A stretch of DNA of 64,000 nt, taken from NCBI GenBank assembly GCA_029721515.1, contig CM056564.1:3635349-3699348 (forward strand). Direction: 5' to 3'. This DNA comes from Synanceia verrucosa. Lineage: Eukaryota > Chordata > Actinopteri > Perciformes > Synanceiidae. The translations under genes and the position numbers were made by a program. Under the pieces are notes generated by a model, which was given only the letters and a program-made list of their open reading frames with translations, was not told where the DNA came from and did not search any database. Positions within the stretch are counted from its first letter, which is position 1, and each line of letters starts with the position of its first letter. Shown here one piece after another: positions 24,631 through 60,184 of this stretch.

Positions 24631-25184
24631 AAACTCTTGACATCCATTTATTAAGAGAATGACTCACATCTCAGCCTGTTCTTCTTCATGCAGCTTATCC
24701 AAACATTCCTATCAATTGTGTGTTCATAATTAGCATTATTTTCTTATATAATCATGCATTCGGCAGGTTTACTATCAGTTTGTATTCCTACAATATGTGT
24801 CACAGCTACGGTTCAATTTTTAATTCTGATTTTTGTTTGGCTGTTATTGTTACATTATTATTTAAATTTAAACTTTTAATTTTAAACCAATATGGTCCTG
24901 AAATGACCTGCATGTACAAGACTATTACATATTCAGCACACTGTTGTACTGTAGTAAACAGAGAGGCTACACATGCCAGCGTTTGCTCTTTCATTTATAA
25001 GCTGATGTGCGGTAGAAGGCAGTGAATTAATGACAGATGATAACGAGGATGAGGAGAAAGATCTTTAATCGTGGCATTGTGTGTGTGGATGCAGAGTCTG
25101 GTGGTGGGACTGGGACCTGATATAACTGAGGCCATATTCAGGCCTGTATCTGACTGATAAAACCACTTATGAAAGATGTGCAAA

Positions 25185-25290
25185 ACTGTGTTGTTTACAA
25201 TCTGTGCAGGTTATGACTCCCTCTGTTCTTTACAAAGGACCCTCACAGCTGAGGAAAAGCTCCCCAAAAATCCTTTTTACCAGAGAAGAA
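25185..25290. repeat. Dispersed fish repeat, second copy
   Basis: CAATCTGTGCAGGTTATGAC, CCCTCACAGCTGAGGAAAAG and CCAGAGAAGAAGAAATGGT match the body of the repeat at 606-734. The A+T-rich head is missing. Confidence 0.55.
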
Positions 25291-25699
25291 GAAATGGTAG
25301 AAAGAGCCGGCCAGGAGCAAATATAAGATGCTGTTTTTTCTCTTGTGTTCAGTGCTCACTCATCTGTTCCTCACCAATAAAGAAATATGAGCAGAACAAG
25401 TTCAAACCACAGCAGTGCCACACACTGACCACAGATGTTTTTTGCTTGGTAATCTAACGTTGCAGTTGTGTTATTCACACGTCACGCTACTTCCTGCTGC
25501 TGAATGTGGCTCATGTAGAAACATGAGGTAGACAGGGTGATGGTGCTCCTGTAGCACCGGGCTCTCTGTGGCCCCTGCATGTACCTGAGCACAGTGACGA
25601 AATATGAGTACTTTCCTCATCTGGCCATACAGGTGTTCCAATGTCCTCTCATTTCACTGCAAGCTTTTTTCACTCATTTGTTTTTTGTTTTTAACACCA

Positions 25700-26155
25700 C
25701 AGTTAGATAGATAGATAGACAGACAGATAGATAAATATATAAATAGACAGCTAAATATATAGACAAATAAACATGTAGACAGATAGATGAATATATAAAT
25801 AGACAGATAGATAAATATATAAATAGACAGATGAATATATAGACAGACAGATAGAGAGATAGATCGACAGAGATAAATATACTGTATATAGATAAATATA
25901 CTGTATAAATAGACAGATAAATAGATAAATATATAAATAGACAGGTAGATAAATATATAAATAGACAGATAACTATATAAAAGACGGATAAATAGACAGA
26001 TAAATATATAAATAGATAACTATATGAAAAGACATAAATAGACAGATAAATATATAAATAGATAAATATATAAATAGACAGATGCATAAATAGACAGATA
26101 TCTATATAAATAGACAGGTAGATAAATAGATAAATAGACAGGAAGATACATAGAT
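25700..26155. repeat. Degenerate tetranucleotide satellite
   Basis: About 455 bp of interleaved TAGA, CAGA and AAATATATAAATAGACAGAT units, ending 45 bp before the tpm2 upstream region. The 177-codon minus-strand ORF made of YLSIYLSI is a translation artefact. Confidence 0.9.
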
Positions 26156-26199
26156 GGAAGGATGGAGGCTCAGGTGGAGCTCGCTCACCTGGATCTGAT

Positions 26200-26469
26200 T
26201 CATCCACTCATACTGCACACAGACGTCACGCGCACAGCCTGGACAGCTCGCTGCCTAAATATGGCCATCGTCCCTCTCGTGGATGCTCGCGGAAAAAAGT
26301 GTAGGGCTCGCGCAGCTGGTATTCCATCCTCGAGCTTTCCCCTGAGCCGCTCAGACAAGCCTCACGCGCGCTCCTGTCCACCACAGACCCGTGTCTCTGA
26401 CTGTCTGTGTCTCTGTCTCTGTCCGGACTACCTGCTGCTGCTGAGAGCTGCGTGCCACCCTGAAGCACC
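26200..26469 (+). promoter_or_regulatory. tpm2: Candidate tpm2 muscle promoter / 5' UTR upstream of exon 1a
   Basis: The sequence becomes relatively CpG-rich just before exon 1a. Visible motifs are a CRE-like GACGTCAC near 26223, a CArG-like CTAAATATGG around 26255-26264 (one mismatch to CC(A/T)6GG) and an E-box CAGCTG at 26313-26318. Such SRF and MyoD-type sites are expected for a muscle tropomyosin promoter. The transcription start cannot be fixed from sequence, and all sites are inferences from motif matches. Confidence 0.4.
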
Positions 26470-49439
<22,970 letters not shown>

Positions 49440-50255
49440 AGACTTTTTCAGAGTAGGTGAAAAAGTGACGGACAGCAAGGGATATCCTCCGAGCATCCAC
49501 CCACACAGATCTTCATGTAACATTATAGTAAAAAAAACGACAAGTTCTATAAGCATTGAGTCAGATTGATGGAGCCCCTGAAGTGACATGAGCAACTTGA
49601 AAGCTATTTTGTGTCCACTAGAAACTGTTGCACTGTATAGATCATCAGAAATGACCTTAAAAATAAACTTCCTTGCACAATTGTTTCAAGAGCAATCATT
49701 TCTGCGAGAAACATTTCTTTCAAGATGTTTGACCAAACATGGTGAAGCATTTCTCACTGGACATAATCATGAAAGCAGCAGAGCTCATTAAAAGATGATC
49801 GTCTCTGTAATATAGGATAGTATTGTTGTCCTATGGTTGATTGTGGGAATGCTGAGTCACCATTCACTAGGAGTTTACCGGAATTGGGAGAGAATGTAGC
49901 CATTTAAAAATAAAACATCTTTCAGACTGACTGCCAATTTTTTTTCCTCTGCGGCCCTATGGTTGAGGACTGCTGAATAGACTACAGATGAGAACAGAAC
50001 AGAGACGTTTTAAAACAGGTACAGAAGCATGGGAACCTTTCTAGACTACAGAATGAAGGAAACCAAATAAATTTTTTACATTACCCTACAAAATGGGACA
50101 AATTGTGCCTATTGTATGAGCCCTCAAGTTACCGAGTGGCCGCCATTGTTTCTCCTTGCTAACTTTCACAAACAAACCTGACAAAGTTCGGAGCAAAGCA
50201 TGGCAGCTGCTCTGTTGTTGGCTGCTTCAATGAGCACAGGAGGATATTTTATGTC

Positions 50256-50335
50256 GCTACCGGAGGTCCGGTAGCTCGAAGCTCGGTGAGTACGACAGCA
50301 ACTACTGCAGTACTGAGCTCCAGACCTCCGGTAGC
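50256..50335. repeat. Stem-loop with 13-bp arms
   Basis: GCTACCGGAGGTC (50256-50268) and GACCTCCGGTAGC (50323-50335) are exact complements. A second partial GGTCCGGTAGC follows the left arm. It may be the centre of a palindromic element. Confidence 0.7.
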
Positions 50336-51302
50336 TGCGGTGCTAATACTACAGGGACATGTATACAAGCTATCACGCTCCATGCTTCAACTTCAGCTGT
50401 GTAGCCAAGCATAATTTGTATGGGCCCATGTTGGACATATGCATGCAAAACTCTGGGAAGTTCTGGTGTTCCTTGAGTAATTAATATCAGGAGACATTCA
50501 ACATAAGCTCTGTGAGCACAAGACTCATTTGAAGCTAATGTTATACACTTATTTGTAATTTGGGTGACTCTGACTACTGTTAACTGTACTGTCCATGCAC
50601 TGCAGAGTAACATTAGCCTCTTTAGCCACTGCCAGTACACATCTAGAAGTAAAAAGAAGTGCATGGTAAGGCAAGAGAGAGAGCCACTTCCTCTCTGCAG
50701 AGAGGGGGCGTGGTCATACACAGCTCATGAACATTTAAAGGTGCAGACACAGAAACAGCCTGTTCTCAATACAGTGATTTTTAACTGGCTGGAATTCAGG
50801 ACCAGGGCTGAGTTTGGGGTAATTCACTTTGAATACAATATTGCTGGACATCTGAGACTGATATAAAATTGCAGAAAAAGTGTATAATAGAAGACCTTTA
50901 ATGGTTGCCCAAAAGCCTGGGTCAAGTGAAAATAACTGACAGGCTGGCAGACAATGTGCAAACATGCCCGATCGTGCCAGCCTGTGCCGTGTAGCTCACA
51001 GTCGTAGAGCCCGGTGCCGTCTGTAATAATTTATTAGTATGAAAATTTGATTGCTAAGGCTCTATGAGTAACATAGTGTCTGATTTATTCAAAACAGGTG
51101 GCTCACCTGTTCAGACACCTGCTTTAAATAGATATGTGAATAAATGATGATGATGAGACAGGGCATGGAGAGTGTGACTGCAATTAATCAAATCGCAGAT
51201 GACAGCAATAAATACTGCTTTCTGAAGAAATAAGTGTGATGTATTATTGTATACAGTCACCAGGAAATGGATTTTAGTAAAATATAAGTTATAAGCAAAA
51301 GT

Positions 51303-51338
51303 ATGAGCCACATAGAGAGATGTCTCTATGTGGCTCAT
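51303..51338. repeat. Perfect 16-bp inverted repeat with 4-nt loop
   Basis: ATGAGCCACATAGAGA, GATG, then the exact reverse complement. Downstream (51340-51410) is a CGATATATTGTCC/CAGCAACATTTGTTATCATG region that resembles the end of a common fish TIR element. Confidence 0.85.
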
Positions 51339-52521
51339 CTATCGTCTATCAGCAATAAGTTGTGGGACAATATATCGTCCAGCAACATTTGTTATCATGA
51401 CAGGCCTAGCTGTCCCAAACCTCATAGTGAGGAGGGCTCGTGGACCGTTGAGTTTGCATTGATGCACACTTAGGAGGTCTTCAGCAGGAAGTGAAACAGC
51501 AAAATGAAGGAGGAAACAAGTCAGAACTTGAAGTTCCATGTGTCCATGATGTCCCTCACACCTTTGTCAAACTGACGGGAAATAAAACAGAAGCTGTGTT
51601 TTGGAAAGATAAAAAAGACAAAACTATCATCTTCCTCAACTATCATCATCTGCTGACGTTTGGTTTGATTTTGCAGCCCTTGCTCCTCAAAATGTGAGAA
51701 CAACTGACAGCAAAATTCATCTGGCTTCCTTTGTTTGAATGGAAATGTCTCATGTCCTGGGGTGCAAAGACTTGTCAGCTCACTTCTGCTCTCTGGATGT
51801 CCTGCAGCTGGACTGAGAGAGAACAAGGTTCAGAGAGAATTCACATTCATTCTCAGAGTTTATCCTTCCTGAGGAAAATGATATGCTGTAATAATATTTG
51901 TGTATTTTACATCTGAATCACATCTCTGTTTTTTTCAGCAAGTAAAGTGAAATGATTACTCAATTATTCAAGATGACTGGATATTAGAACAGATTACATC
52001 ATGATTTATCATAGTAGACTTGTAGTCAAGACCGCCTAAACGGAGACACTAGAAGACAAGACACTACCAAGACCAGAGAGTATCAAGACCAAGATAAGAC
52101 CAAGCCCAAGCCCAAGACAGACTAAGTCAAGACCAAGACTAGTTCAGCTCAAGATCAAGACCAATTTTTTTTTTTTTTTTTTTTGCCATTTTGTCTGAGT
52201 TGTAGAACATTTATCAACTTGAAATTGCATTATTTCCCATTATAGTAGCCAAATTACATTATATAATATCAGCATCACTGCAATGGCATAGCCCTAATCA
52301 CAACGATACAAATATTATTCTAAGGATGTCATATATTTACCCAAACAAGGCCATTATAAGCACAATACTGGAATTAAATACATAGACACGCAGGTGCAGC
52401 AAAAATGCTTTACATATCAAATAAATATAAAAAAGTTAAAAAAAATATCAATGATATCAAAAAATGTGCATGCTTGGATATTATAGGTTACAAATCCCTT
52501 GAGACCGCTTGGCCAGCCCAA

Positions 52522-52577
<56 letters not shown>

Positions 52578-52580
<3 letters not shown>

Positions 52581-54174
52581 TCATGGAAAAAATTATTAGA
52601 CCACCCTTGTTTTCTTCAATTTCTTGTTAGTTTTAATGCCTGGCTCAACTACAGGTACATTTGTTTGGACAATTATAATGATAACAACAAAAATAGCTCA
52701 TGAGAGTTTAATTTAAGAACTAAGGATTATTCATTTTCCATGGTTTTCTTGATAATAACCAAAATTACTTAAATTCTTACATCAATAGCTATGGCATTGT
52801 ACCGCCAAAAACACTACTTTTAAGCATTCCATGTTTTCTTTTCTGTTTGCTTTAAACACATGATACACACAAGAGTTAATACTTGATTGCATAACCATTG
52901 TTTTTGATGACTGCAGCCATGCGTCTTGGCATGCTCTCCACCAGCTTCTGACATTGTTCTGCTGTCACAGCAGCCCATTCCTGTTGGACAAATTCAAACA
53001 AATTTTCTTTGTTTTTGGGCTTGTGGTTCTCCATTTTGAGTTTGATGATTTTCCACAGGTTTTCAATTGGATTAAGATCTGGTGATTGAGCAGGCCAAGG
53101 CATGGTGCGAATGTTGTGGTTCTCCATCCAGGCTTTAACTGACCTTGCCGTGTGGCAAGGGGCATTGTCTTGTTGGAAAATCCAGTCATTCGAGGCAGGA
53201 AAGAGTTGATGGAAGAAGACTGTTTTCAAGGGTAGTCCTGTACTTGACCTGGTTCATTCGGCCTTCACACAACTGCATTTGCCCTGTTCCACTCAGACTG
53301 AAACAACCCCAGATCATGACTGATCCACCCCCATGTTTTACTGTAGGGGCAAGACAGTCAGGTTGTAAGCTTCTCCAGGCTTCCTCCTAACCAGTAAGTT
53401 GGCTGGAGTGGGCATCAATTCAAAATTGGATTCATCACTGAAGAGAACCTTAGCCCAATCATCAACAGTCCAATCCTTGTGGTCTCGAGCAAAGAGTAAC
53501 CGGGCCTTCCTCTGCCTTTCATTGATGAAGGGCTTCTTGCGTGCTCTGTGTGACTTCAAACCAGCTTCAACAAGTCGGTTTCGAACTGTCCTTGCCGAGC
53601 AAGTCACATTTCTCGACAGTGCCCACTCATTTTTAAGGTCCCTGGAGGTCTGGCGGCGATTCCTGACACAGGAGCGGATGAGTGCACGGTCATCTCGTGG
53701 GGTAGAAAGGCGTTTCCTGCCACGGCCAGGTAGCAATTTGGTAGTGCCATGTTCAGCTTGTTTTTTTGTTGGAATGAACGGCTGTCTTGGAGATCTTCAG
53801 TTTTTTCGCTACCTGTCTCTCACTCATGCCAATTTCCAGCAGTGCCAAGATGGCTGCCTTTGTTGCTTCACATAATTCTTTTGTTTTAGGCATTATGTGA
53901 GAGCTGACAACTTCCGAGTTGTGCTACGGCTTGAATGTAAGCAGGAAACCACTCTAGGCCTTTGCATGTGCAGTGCTGCTTGTGACATGAAATGGCCTCT
54001 TATATACCCTGGGAATCAATTAAGCTTAAGAATGTCAAATAGGACATAAAGTATTATGTGACCAGCTGCATTTTTTGTTGTGTTCATTGTATTATACGTT
54101 TAGTGGTACCAGATATTAGAATGAACAAGAAATTGAAGAAAACAAGTGTGGTCTAATAATTTTTTCCATGACTG
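52578..54174 (-). mobile_element. Tc1-like transposon (DD34E), copy B, inserted in (TA)n
   Basis: A sister of the copy at 31984-33587, nearly identical over its 1597 bp, with the same inverted ends and TA flanks. It lies inside (TA)n (52525-52577 and 54175-54260). Relative to copy A it has a 12-bp deletion near 53208 and a 1-bp loss near 53361 that splits the transposase into two ORFs (53736-53338 and 53229-52876, minus strand). It keeps frame at the first A run (six A) where copy A has five, but shares the seven-A shift upstream of LLPGRGRK. Confidence 0.95.
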
Positions 54175-54195
54175 TATATATACGTATATATATAC

Positions 54196-54264
<69 letters not shown>

Positions 54265-54453
54265 CACTAATATTAGTAATATTTTAATGAAGAGAACATA
54301 AAAGAAAAGTATATTAACAGCATTTTTTTGGGGGGGGGGTTAAATTACTACTGGTCTACAGTACATAATGAAATAGCCGCTGAATGACAGGTTATTTAAG
54401 TTACTTTGTTTAATACATCAAATATGAATAAAACTAAAGAAAGGTACAGTCAT

Positions 54454-55460
54454 ATCTAGTTCACATTTTATGGTCGTGTGATAAAGTTCAACAATTCTGG
54501 ACCAATATTTCTGATAATTTATGTAAGATTACAGGGATACAAATACCATTTAGCCCTAGATTATTTATTTTGGGTGATGATTCAGTCCTGACAGGACAGA
54601 ATATACATGTCAAGAGATGTCTCCAAACCTGCATTATGATTGGCAGACAAATACTTGTCAGGAGATGGAAGATGGAGGGGTTACCATCTTTTCAAGAGTG
54701 GACTGTGGAGGTGGCACGAGTTGCTGCATTTGAAAAAATGTCATACAAACAATTGGGTAAACCAGAACTATATAGTGGCAAGTGGGGCAAATACATGCAA
54801 TTTTTGGAAAGCTCCTGTAAATGGCTAGTGGTGAGAAAGTTTTCATTTACTGGGGATAAATATATGATAACGCTTCTGTGCTTTATTTTATTTTACTTTA
54901 TTTTTATTTAATTATTCATTTGAAAAGGGAGAAAGGAAAGAAGAGAAGAAAAAAGAAGGAAAGTAAAGAAGAAAAACTATATTTGATAACCAATTATCCT
55001 CCTAGTGCAATGCTTAATTAATTTGGTTGTTATGTTCACTTTGTTGGCAATTATTTTCAGTGTTTGTTCGTATCACAGTGGTGATGTAGGGAGGTTAAAA
55101 CATTTTAAGATAATTCCAAGGGTACCAAGGCAAGGCATTTATTTGAAAAACAACTTTTCTATTCAAGATGTGAAACTTTTGTAAATTTGTTTACTTTTTT
55201 ATGTGTATAGGTATATACATATATGGATGGATGGATGGATTTATTTAATTATTATTATTTTTTTGTTTGTTTATGTTTTGTTTTCACTGAAGCAGTTGGT
55301 AACTGTAATGACTGTACATAAAAAGCACAATGGTGGATGTTTGCATCCAGAGAGGGCTTAGCACAGATGGTGGTGACTGCGGTGGGGTTTGTTTGTTGGG
55401 AGGGAATTTTCTGTACTGTTGTACTATTGGAAAATGAAAATAAAATGTTAATCATAAAAA
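54454..55460 (+). mobile_element. 5'-truncated L1-like LINE with perfect 18-bp TSD
   Basis: The direct repeat AAAGAAAGGTACAGTCAT occurs at 54436-54453 and 55461-55478, exactly flanking 1007 bp that ends in an A-rich tail after AATAAAATG. The + strand ORF 54570-54911 contains RRWKMEGLPSFQEWTVEVAR, resembling the C-terminal tail of fish L1-type ORF2 proteins. Only the 3' end of the element was inserted. Confidence 0.85.
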
Positions 55461-56574
55461 AAAGAAAGGTACAGTCATGACCAAATAAAATGACACTTTT
55501 ATATTTCATGTTAAACTGCTTCGAAGTCCCTTTCTCCCCTGTGGGATTAGACCTACATGATAATCAGATTTTATTCATAATCACTTCACCACTTTTCACC
55601 TGTGTGCTACGATTTCAAATAAGTATACCTCTTACCTCTGTTCTTGCATTTCTGAGCGGTACTGTTTCACGTCACCGTCCATAATCTACATACACAACCT
55701 AATGCGTCCTTACATTTGCAACATTACCAACCGCAGTGAGTGCGCGAAATACAGATATACATTTTCTCAACATGTAGTAGCCTATGCAAAGTTGTGCATT
55801 AAAATGCAAGGAAACTACTGAATAAAGGTGCATGTACATGCAATAGTGCCCTTGTCAAAGACTAGGAATGAGGACAGAGACGTGCGTAGGCTACGGTACA
55901 AATTGCACATGGCTAATTTGTACACGGAGGCGAGATTGTCTGGCTCTGCTTGGCAAAATATATTGTGTGAATATTGAATTCTGAATATTGGACATTGTGA
56001 GCTTAAGAAACTTTTTATTGACCATTAAGTCAGAGACCTGTTAATAGGCAACTATTCAAACAGTTCCTCCCTGTAATATTGTTGTGATTGCAAAGGGCTA
56101 CATTTAAACTTTACGCACTGACCCGGGCAGCAATGTTCTCCCACACCGTCTCCCTCTCTTTTGCAGTTGCAGGTGTCTCATTTCTTTCTAAAAAACATGT
56201 TCAAACTTGCCATATGAGCGCATTAAGATTTCCAATTCAAGTGGGATGACAAACGCAGCCCTGCTCTTCCCCCTTGCCATGGTGACTCGGGGCTCCGTTG
56301 ATGCTGGCTTTTTATAGCGCTTGACTCCAGGTGAAACCACTCTGAGTTGAACAAACCAACTCAAATCAGCTGTTCTGGAACCGGAAACTCAGTTCTCTAT
56401 TGTCTCAAGACTATCTCTCCACTCCGTTATATATTCCACATGTACAGGGTATAATCCGCTCACATAGGGAATATGTAAGGGAGTGGAGTGATCTCTTCAG
56501 AGAGTTCAGGGTTACACTCAGAGTTTGTTGAACCTGCTTTGTGAAACGAACACCAGGAAAACACTGAAACTTAC

Positions 56575-56842
56575 AGGGGTTGGACAATGAAACTGAAACG
56601 CCTGGTTTTAGACCAGAATAATTCATTGGTATGGTGTAGGGCCTCCTTTTGCAGCCAATACAGCATCAATTCGTCTTGGGAGTGACAGATACAAGTCCTG
56701 CACAGTGACCAGAGGGATTTTGATCCATTCTTCTTACAGAGTAGTGTCCAGGTCACTACGTGATGCTGGTGGAGGAAAACATATCTTGACTCGCTCCTTC
56801 AAAACACCCTAAAGTGGCTCAATAATATTTAGATCTGGTGAC
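56575..56842 (-). mobile_element. 3' fragment of the same DD36E Tc1-like family
   Basis: The end CAGGGGTTGGACAATGAAAC at 56575, preceded by TA, is followed by sequence collinear with the reverse complement of the copy at 5421-6695. Similarity runs through the CTCAATAATATTTAGAT segment, then stops near 56842. Only the transposase C-terminus remains, with decayed reading frame. Confidence 0.85.
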
Positions 56843-57384
56843 ATAACATAATTTAAAGTGTTTTCCTCATCAGATAAGCTTTAAATCCCTGATTTAAACA
56901 CTGTAGTTGGGACACATTTTGTTGCATATTAGTCCCCTGTATCTGACAATACACAGAAGTTCAGAGGCAGCCCAAGGCATAAACAAAGTAAGTGCCAAAA
57001 AAGGGGGAGAATAAGGAGAAGTGCTCTGCCCTAGCCATTCACAGACAGATACCTAACAAGAAAGACCCAGTAGGAGTGACTTCAGGTTGAAATCGATTTA
57101 CTTAAGTCTTCTGAGACTTTTCCTTTTTTAAAAAACTGCAACAAAATGAAATATACACATTACAACTGAATTAAATACATGCAACAACCAGCTCTATGTT
57201 GTTTTATGGTTGTTAGGATAGGCCTGTCTATTATCTTTCTGGTTGCGAATAACTAAATAAATTATGCCTTTAATAGTAAAACCTGCTTTATGTGTTTTAT
57301 ATGTTGCAGATTTATGTGTGTTAAGATAGGCCTGTCAGAGGCCTTCTCTGGTTGAGAATACATAATAAATAATGTTGAGAACAA

Positions 57385-57765
57385 ATTGTTTTATAGACTT
57401 TGATAATAAAGTCATTATTTATGAGAAAAAGGCATTATTTATGAGAAAAAGGCATTATTTATGAGAATAATGTCATTATTTAGGTGAAAAATGATTGAGG
57501 TAAAAATAATATTGTAGCTCATCATGTGCATCATCAACACTACAGAAATGCACCGTTTGCATCTTTAGATTTGACTTAATAATCCAGAAGGTTGGAATTT
57601 GCCCATATCTTTCTAACTTAAGCAAAGTTTTAACAACTCCCCCTCTACAACAGCACAACTTTATTATTACGACTTTAACCTTGTAAATAATGACTTAATT
57701 CTTGTAAATAATGACTTTTTTCTGGTAAATTATGACTTTATTCTCAAAGTCTATAAAAATTGTCT
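57385..57765. repeat. Inverted pair of short tandem arrays
   Basis: The left arm has ATAGACTTTGATAATAAAGT then four 20-bp units (GGCATTATTTATGAGAAAAA type, 57409-57480). The right arm (57660-57765), reverse-complemented, gives ATAGACTTTGAGAATAAAGT and three similar units. Between them lie about 170 bp of unrelated sequence. Confidence 0.75.
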
Positions 57766-57878
57766 TTCTCAATGTGACCCTAATGCTGTGTTCGAGTTGT
57801 ATCAGAAGTCGGGAGTGGTAACTGGGAATGATGTCACACCTGAGTTGACGGTGTTTGAGTAAACATGTTGGAAAATCA

Positions 57879-60184
57879 CTTATTACATTAATCCTCAAAC
57901 CAGATAAAGATGGTTTACATATAGAGAACTGGTGTCCTATATCATTACTAAATTCAGATTATAAATCATTTGCCTCGCTTTATGCTAAAAGATTAAAACC
58001 CTGTTTGAGAGAAATCATCTCACCATGCCAGTCTGGATTTATGAAGGACAGACACATAAGCAATAATATTCGTTTAATACTAGATTTATTAGATTACTCT
58101 GATTTAATCAATGAAGAAACATTGGTCCTCTTTTTGGATTTCTATAAAGCCTTTGACACTGTAGAGCACGGCTTCATTATTGAGGCATTACTTCATTTTG
58201 GATGTGGCGAAAACTAGAAAAATCGTCCACACTGTCTATAATAATATTAATAGCAGTGTCTCTTTAGCATACTGCACTTCACCTCATTTTGACATTAAGC
58301 GTGGTATAAGACAAGGCTGCCCAATTTGCCCCTTTTTATTTTTAATAGCTGCAGAACTCATCAATCTTTACACTATACGTACAGATGCTGAGGGTATTAA
58401 TATAGGAGATAACAACTTCATTAGTCAACTTGCTGATGACACTTGCCTCTTCTTGAAAAACAAAAACCAAGTGCCAATAATAATGGAAGCTTTAAAGTGT
58501 TTCTCTAATGCCTCAGGTCTTACAATTAATCAGAAAAATGTGAAATTCTAACAGTGCATAACTTTTCCTGAAACATCAATAAATGGAATAGAGATCGAAA
58601 AATCTGTAAAATATCTTGGTATCCTAATAAACAAATCAACTTCAAATAGAACAGATGACAACTTCTTGCCTAAGATAGAAAAAGCAAAAAATATTTTCAA
58701 TTGTTGGTTGCAGAGACCTCACTATACAAAGCTGGATTCTTCTATCAAACGCAGAAGGAATTTCCATATTAGTGTATCCTGCCATCTCCCTTTATGTTGA
58801 CCTAAAGACTTGTGCTACCATAGATTCACTCCTTTTTAAGTTCATTTGGAAAAATAAAACTGAATATGTTAAAAGAAAGACCTGTGTTAGAAGCTACATG
58901 GAGGGAGGTGTTAATGCCCTGGATTTCCAAACAATTAATCAGGTCTTCAAGATCAATTGGATTAAACAGTGTTTGTCAAATAGAAACTGTTTGAGAAATG
59001 TGATGGCTTAACATTTCTATTATCTTGTGACTTTAAATGTAACAAATGACCTTTAAAACTTGCCAGCTTCCATAAGCAAGCTCTTGAAGCCTGGATCATT
59101 GCTTTCAAACACAACTCTTGTATTATCTGGAACAACCAACATGTACTATTTAGGAACAGGTCCATGTATAAGAAGAAATGGATTGTCTCAGATGTCCTTA
59201 ATAATGATGGCAACCCCTATAGGTTTGAGAATTTGTTTTGAAGACAGGATTGACTATCTCTCAAACAGATTATAAAAAGGTTATAAATAGTATATCACCT
59301 AAAATGTTATATCTTATCAAAAGTGCTATTTTACATGATTCTTTAAACAGGAAAACTAAAACCAAGCTTTTAATTGGAGGGATGGAACTTACTAACGATA
59401 GATGCAATAATCATCACGTCAGGAAGGTTATCATCTCAGATAAAAGTGATCCCCTCAAATCAATGATAAAATGGAAAAATAACTTCTCAAATATCTTCGT
59501 AGAGAAAATCTGGTCTGAACCAAATAAATTCCTCATTCCAAACAAAATCAAGTAGGTCCATATGAAAATACTACATAGATACTACCCCTGCAATCACTTC
59601 CTACATAAATTTAAAGCAGACATGTCACCTTTGTGCTCATTTTGGAAAGCAGAACCTGAAACCATATCACACCTGTTCTATGAATGTGCCTATTCCTTTG
59701 ACTTTTGGATTCTGGTCTCTGTATTAATTTTTATTAATCATATTAATCCCAATTATGGAAGTCACGGTATTGTTCTTAAGGTGCAACAAGATTCTCAATT
59801 TAAGCTTGCATGCCTTATTGGCAAATGTCATATTCATAAAGCTTGTGTACTTCAAACAACAAAAGCTATCTTGACATCACAAATATGTAAAAAAAAAACA
59901 AACAAACAAAAAAACCCCCCAAAACGATTAAATAAATGAAATATCAGAATTTGATCTATGATAGTTAGGATATACATAGTCCCTCGTACCACTGGTTACT
60001 TTATTGACTCCTTTTATTGTTACTTATATTGTTTTTATTGTATGTTTTTATTTATGTATTTTCTTCTTAACCTATATATCTTAAAAACTGCTAAGGTGAC
60101 TAAGGTAGCAATATTTGTAATATTTTCATTTCTCATTGTTTTATTTGTATCTTTGTAATGTTTGAAAAAAGTTCATTAAAAAAA
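57879..60184 (+). mobile_element. 5'-truncated L1/Tx1-type LINE with decayed reverse transcriptase
   Basis: The flanking 12-bp repeats GTTGGAAAATCA (57867-57878) and GTCGGAAAATCA (60185-60196) differ at one base and bound 2306 bp ending in an A tail. + strand fragments show RT motifs: FLDFYKAFDTVEH (motif A, about 58130-58172), RGIRQGCPICPFLF (motif B, about 58302-58343) and LADDTCLFLKN (motif C, about 58428-58460). A C-terminal Cys-rich segment (CSFWKAEPETISHLFYECAY) lies near 59640-59695. Frameshifts and stops at about 58217, 58550, 59010 and 59555 make it a pseudogene. Confidence 0.88.

Larger units (their letters stand above)
24640..26200. other. tln1-tpm2 intergenic spacer
   Basis: The spacer is about 1.6 kb. 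Positions 24640-25160 are AT-rich with nothing recognised. A fragment of a dispersed fish repeat lies at 25185-25290, and a tetranucleotide-based satellite at 25700-26155. The ORFs here are low-complexity or short and are not supported as genes. Confidence 0.6.

Noticed and set aside
25674..26207. 177-codon minus-strand ORF (YLSIYLSI repeats)
   Set aside because: It is the translation of a tetranucleotide satellite with no start context, family match or splice structure.
53399..53875. 158-codon + strand ORF
   Set aside because: Antisense shadow of the Tc1 transposase in copy B. The minus-strand frame carries the real motifs.
54570..54911. A small host gene of 113 codons
   Set aside because: It lies wholly inside the segment bounded by the 18-bp duplication and resembles the tail of an L1-type ORF2.
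57409..57480. Regular 20-bp repeats as a CRISPR array
   Set aside because: Units are directly adjacent without unique spacers, and this is a vertebrate genome. It is a tandem repeat.
57855..58551. A host gene with a reverse-transcriptase domain
   Set aside because: Frameshifts, stops, flanking target duplication and an A tail show a dead LINE copy.
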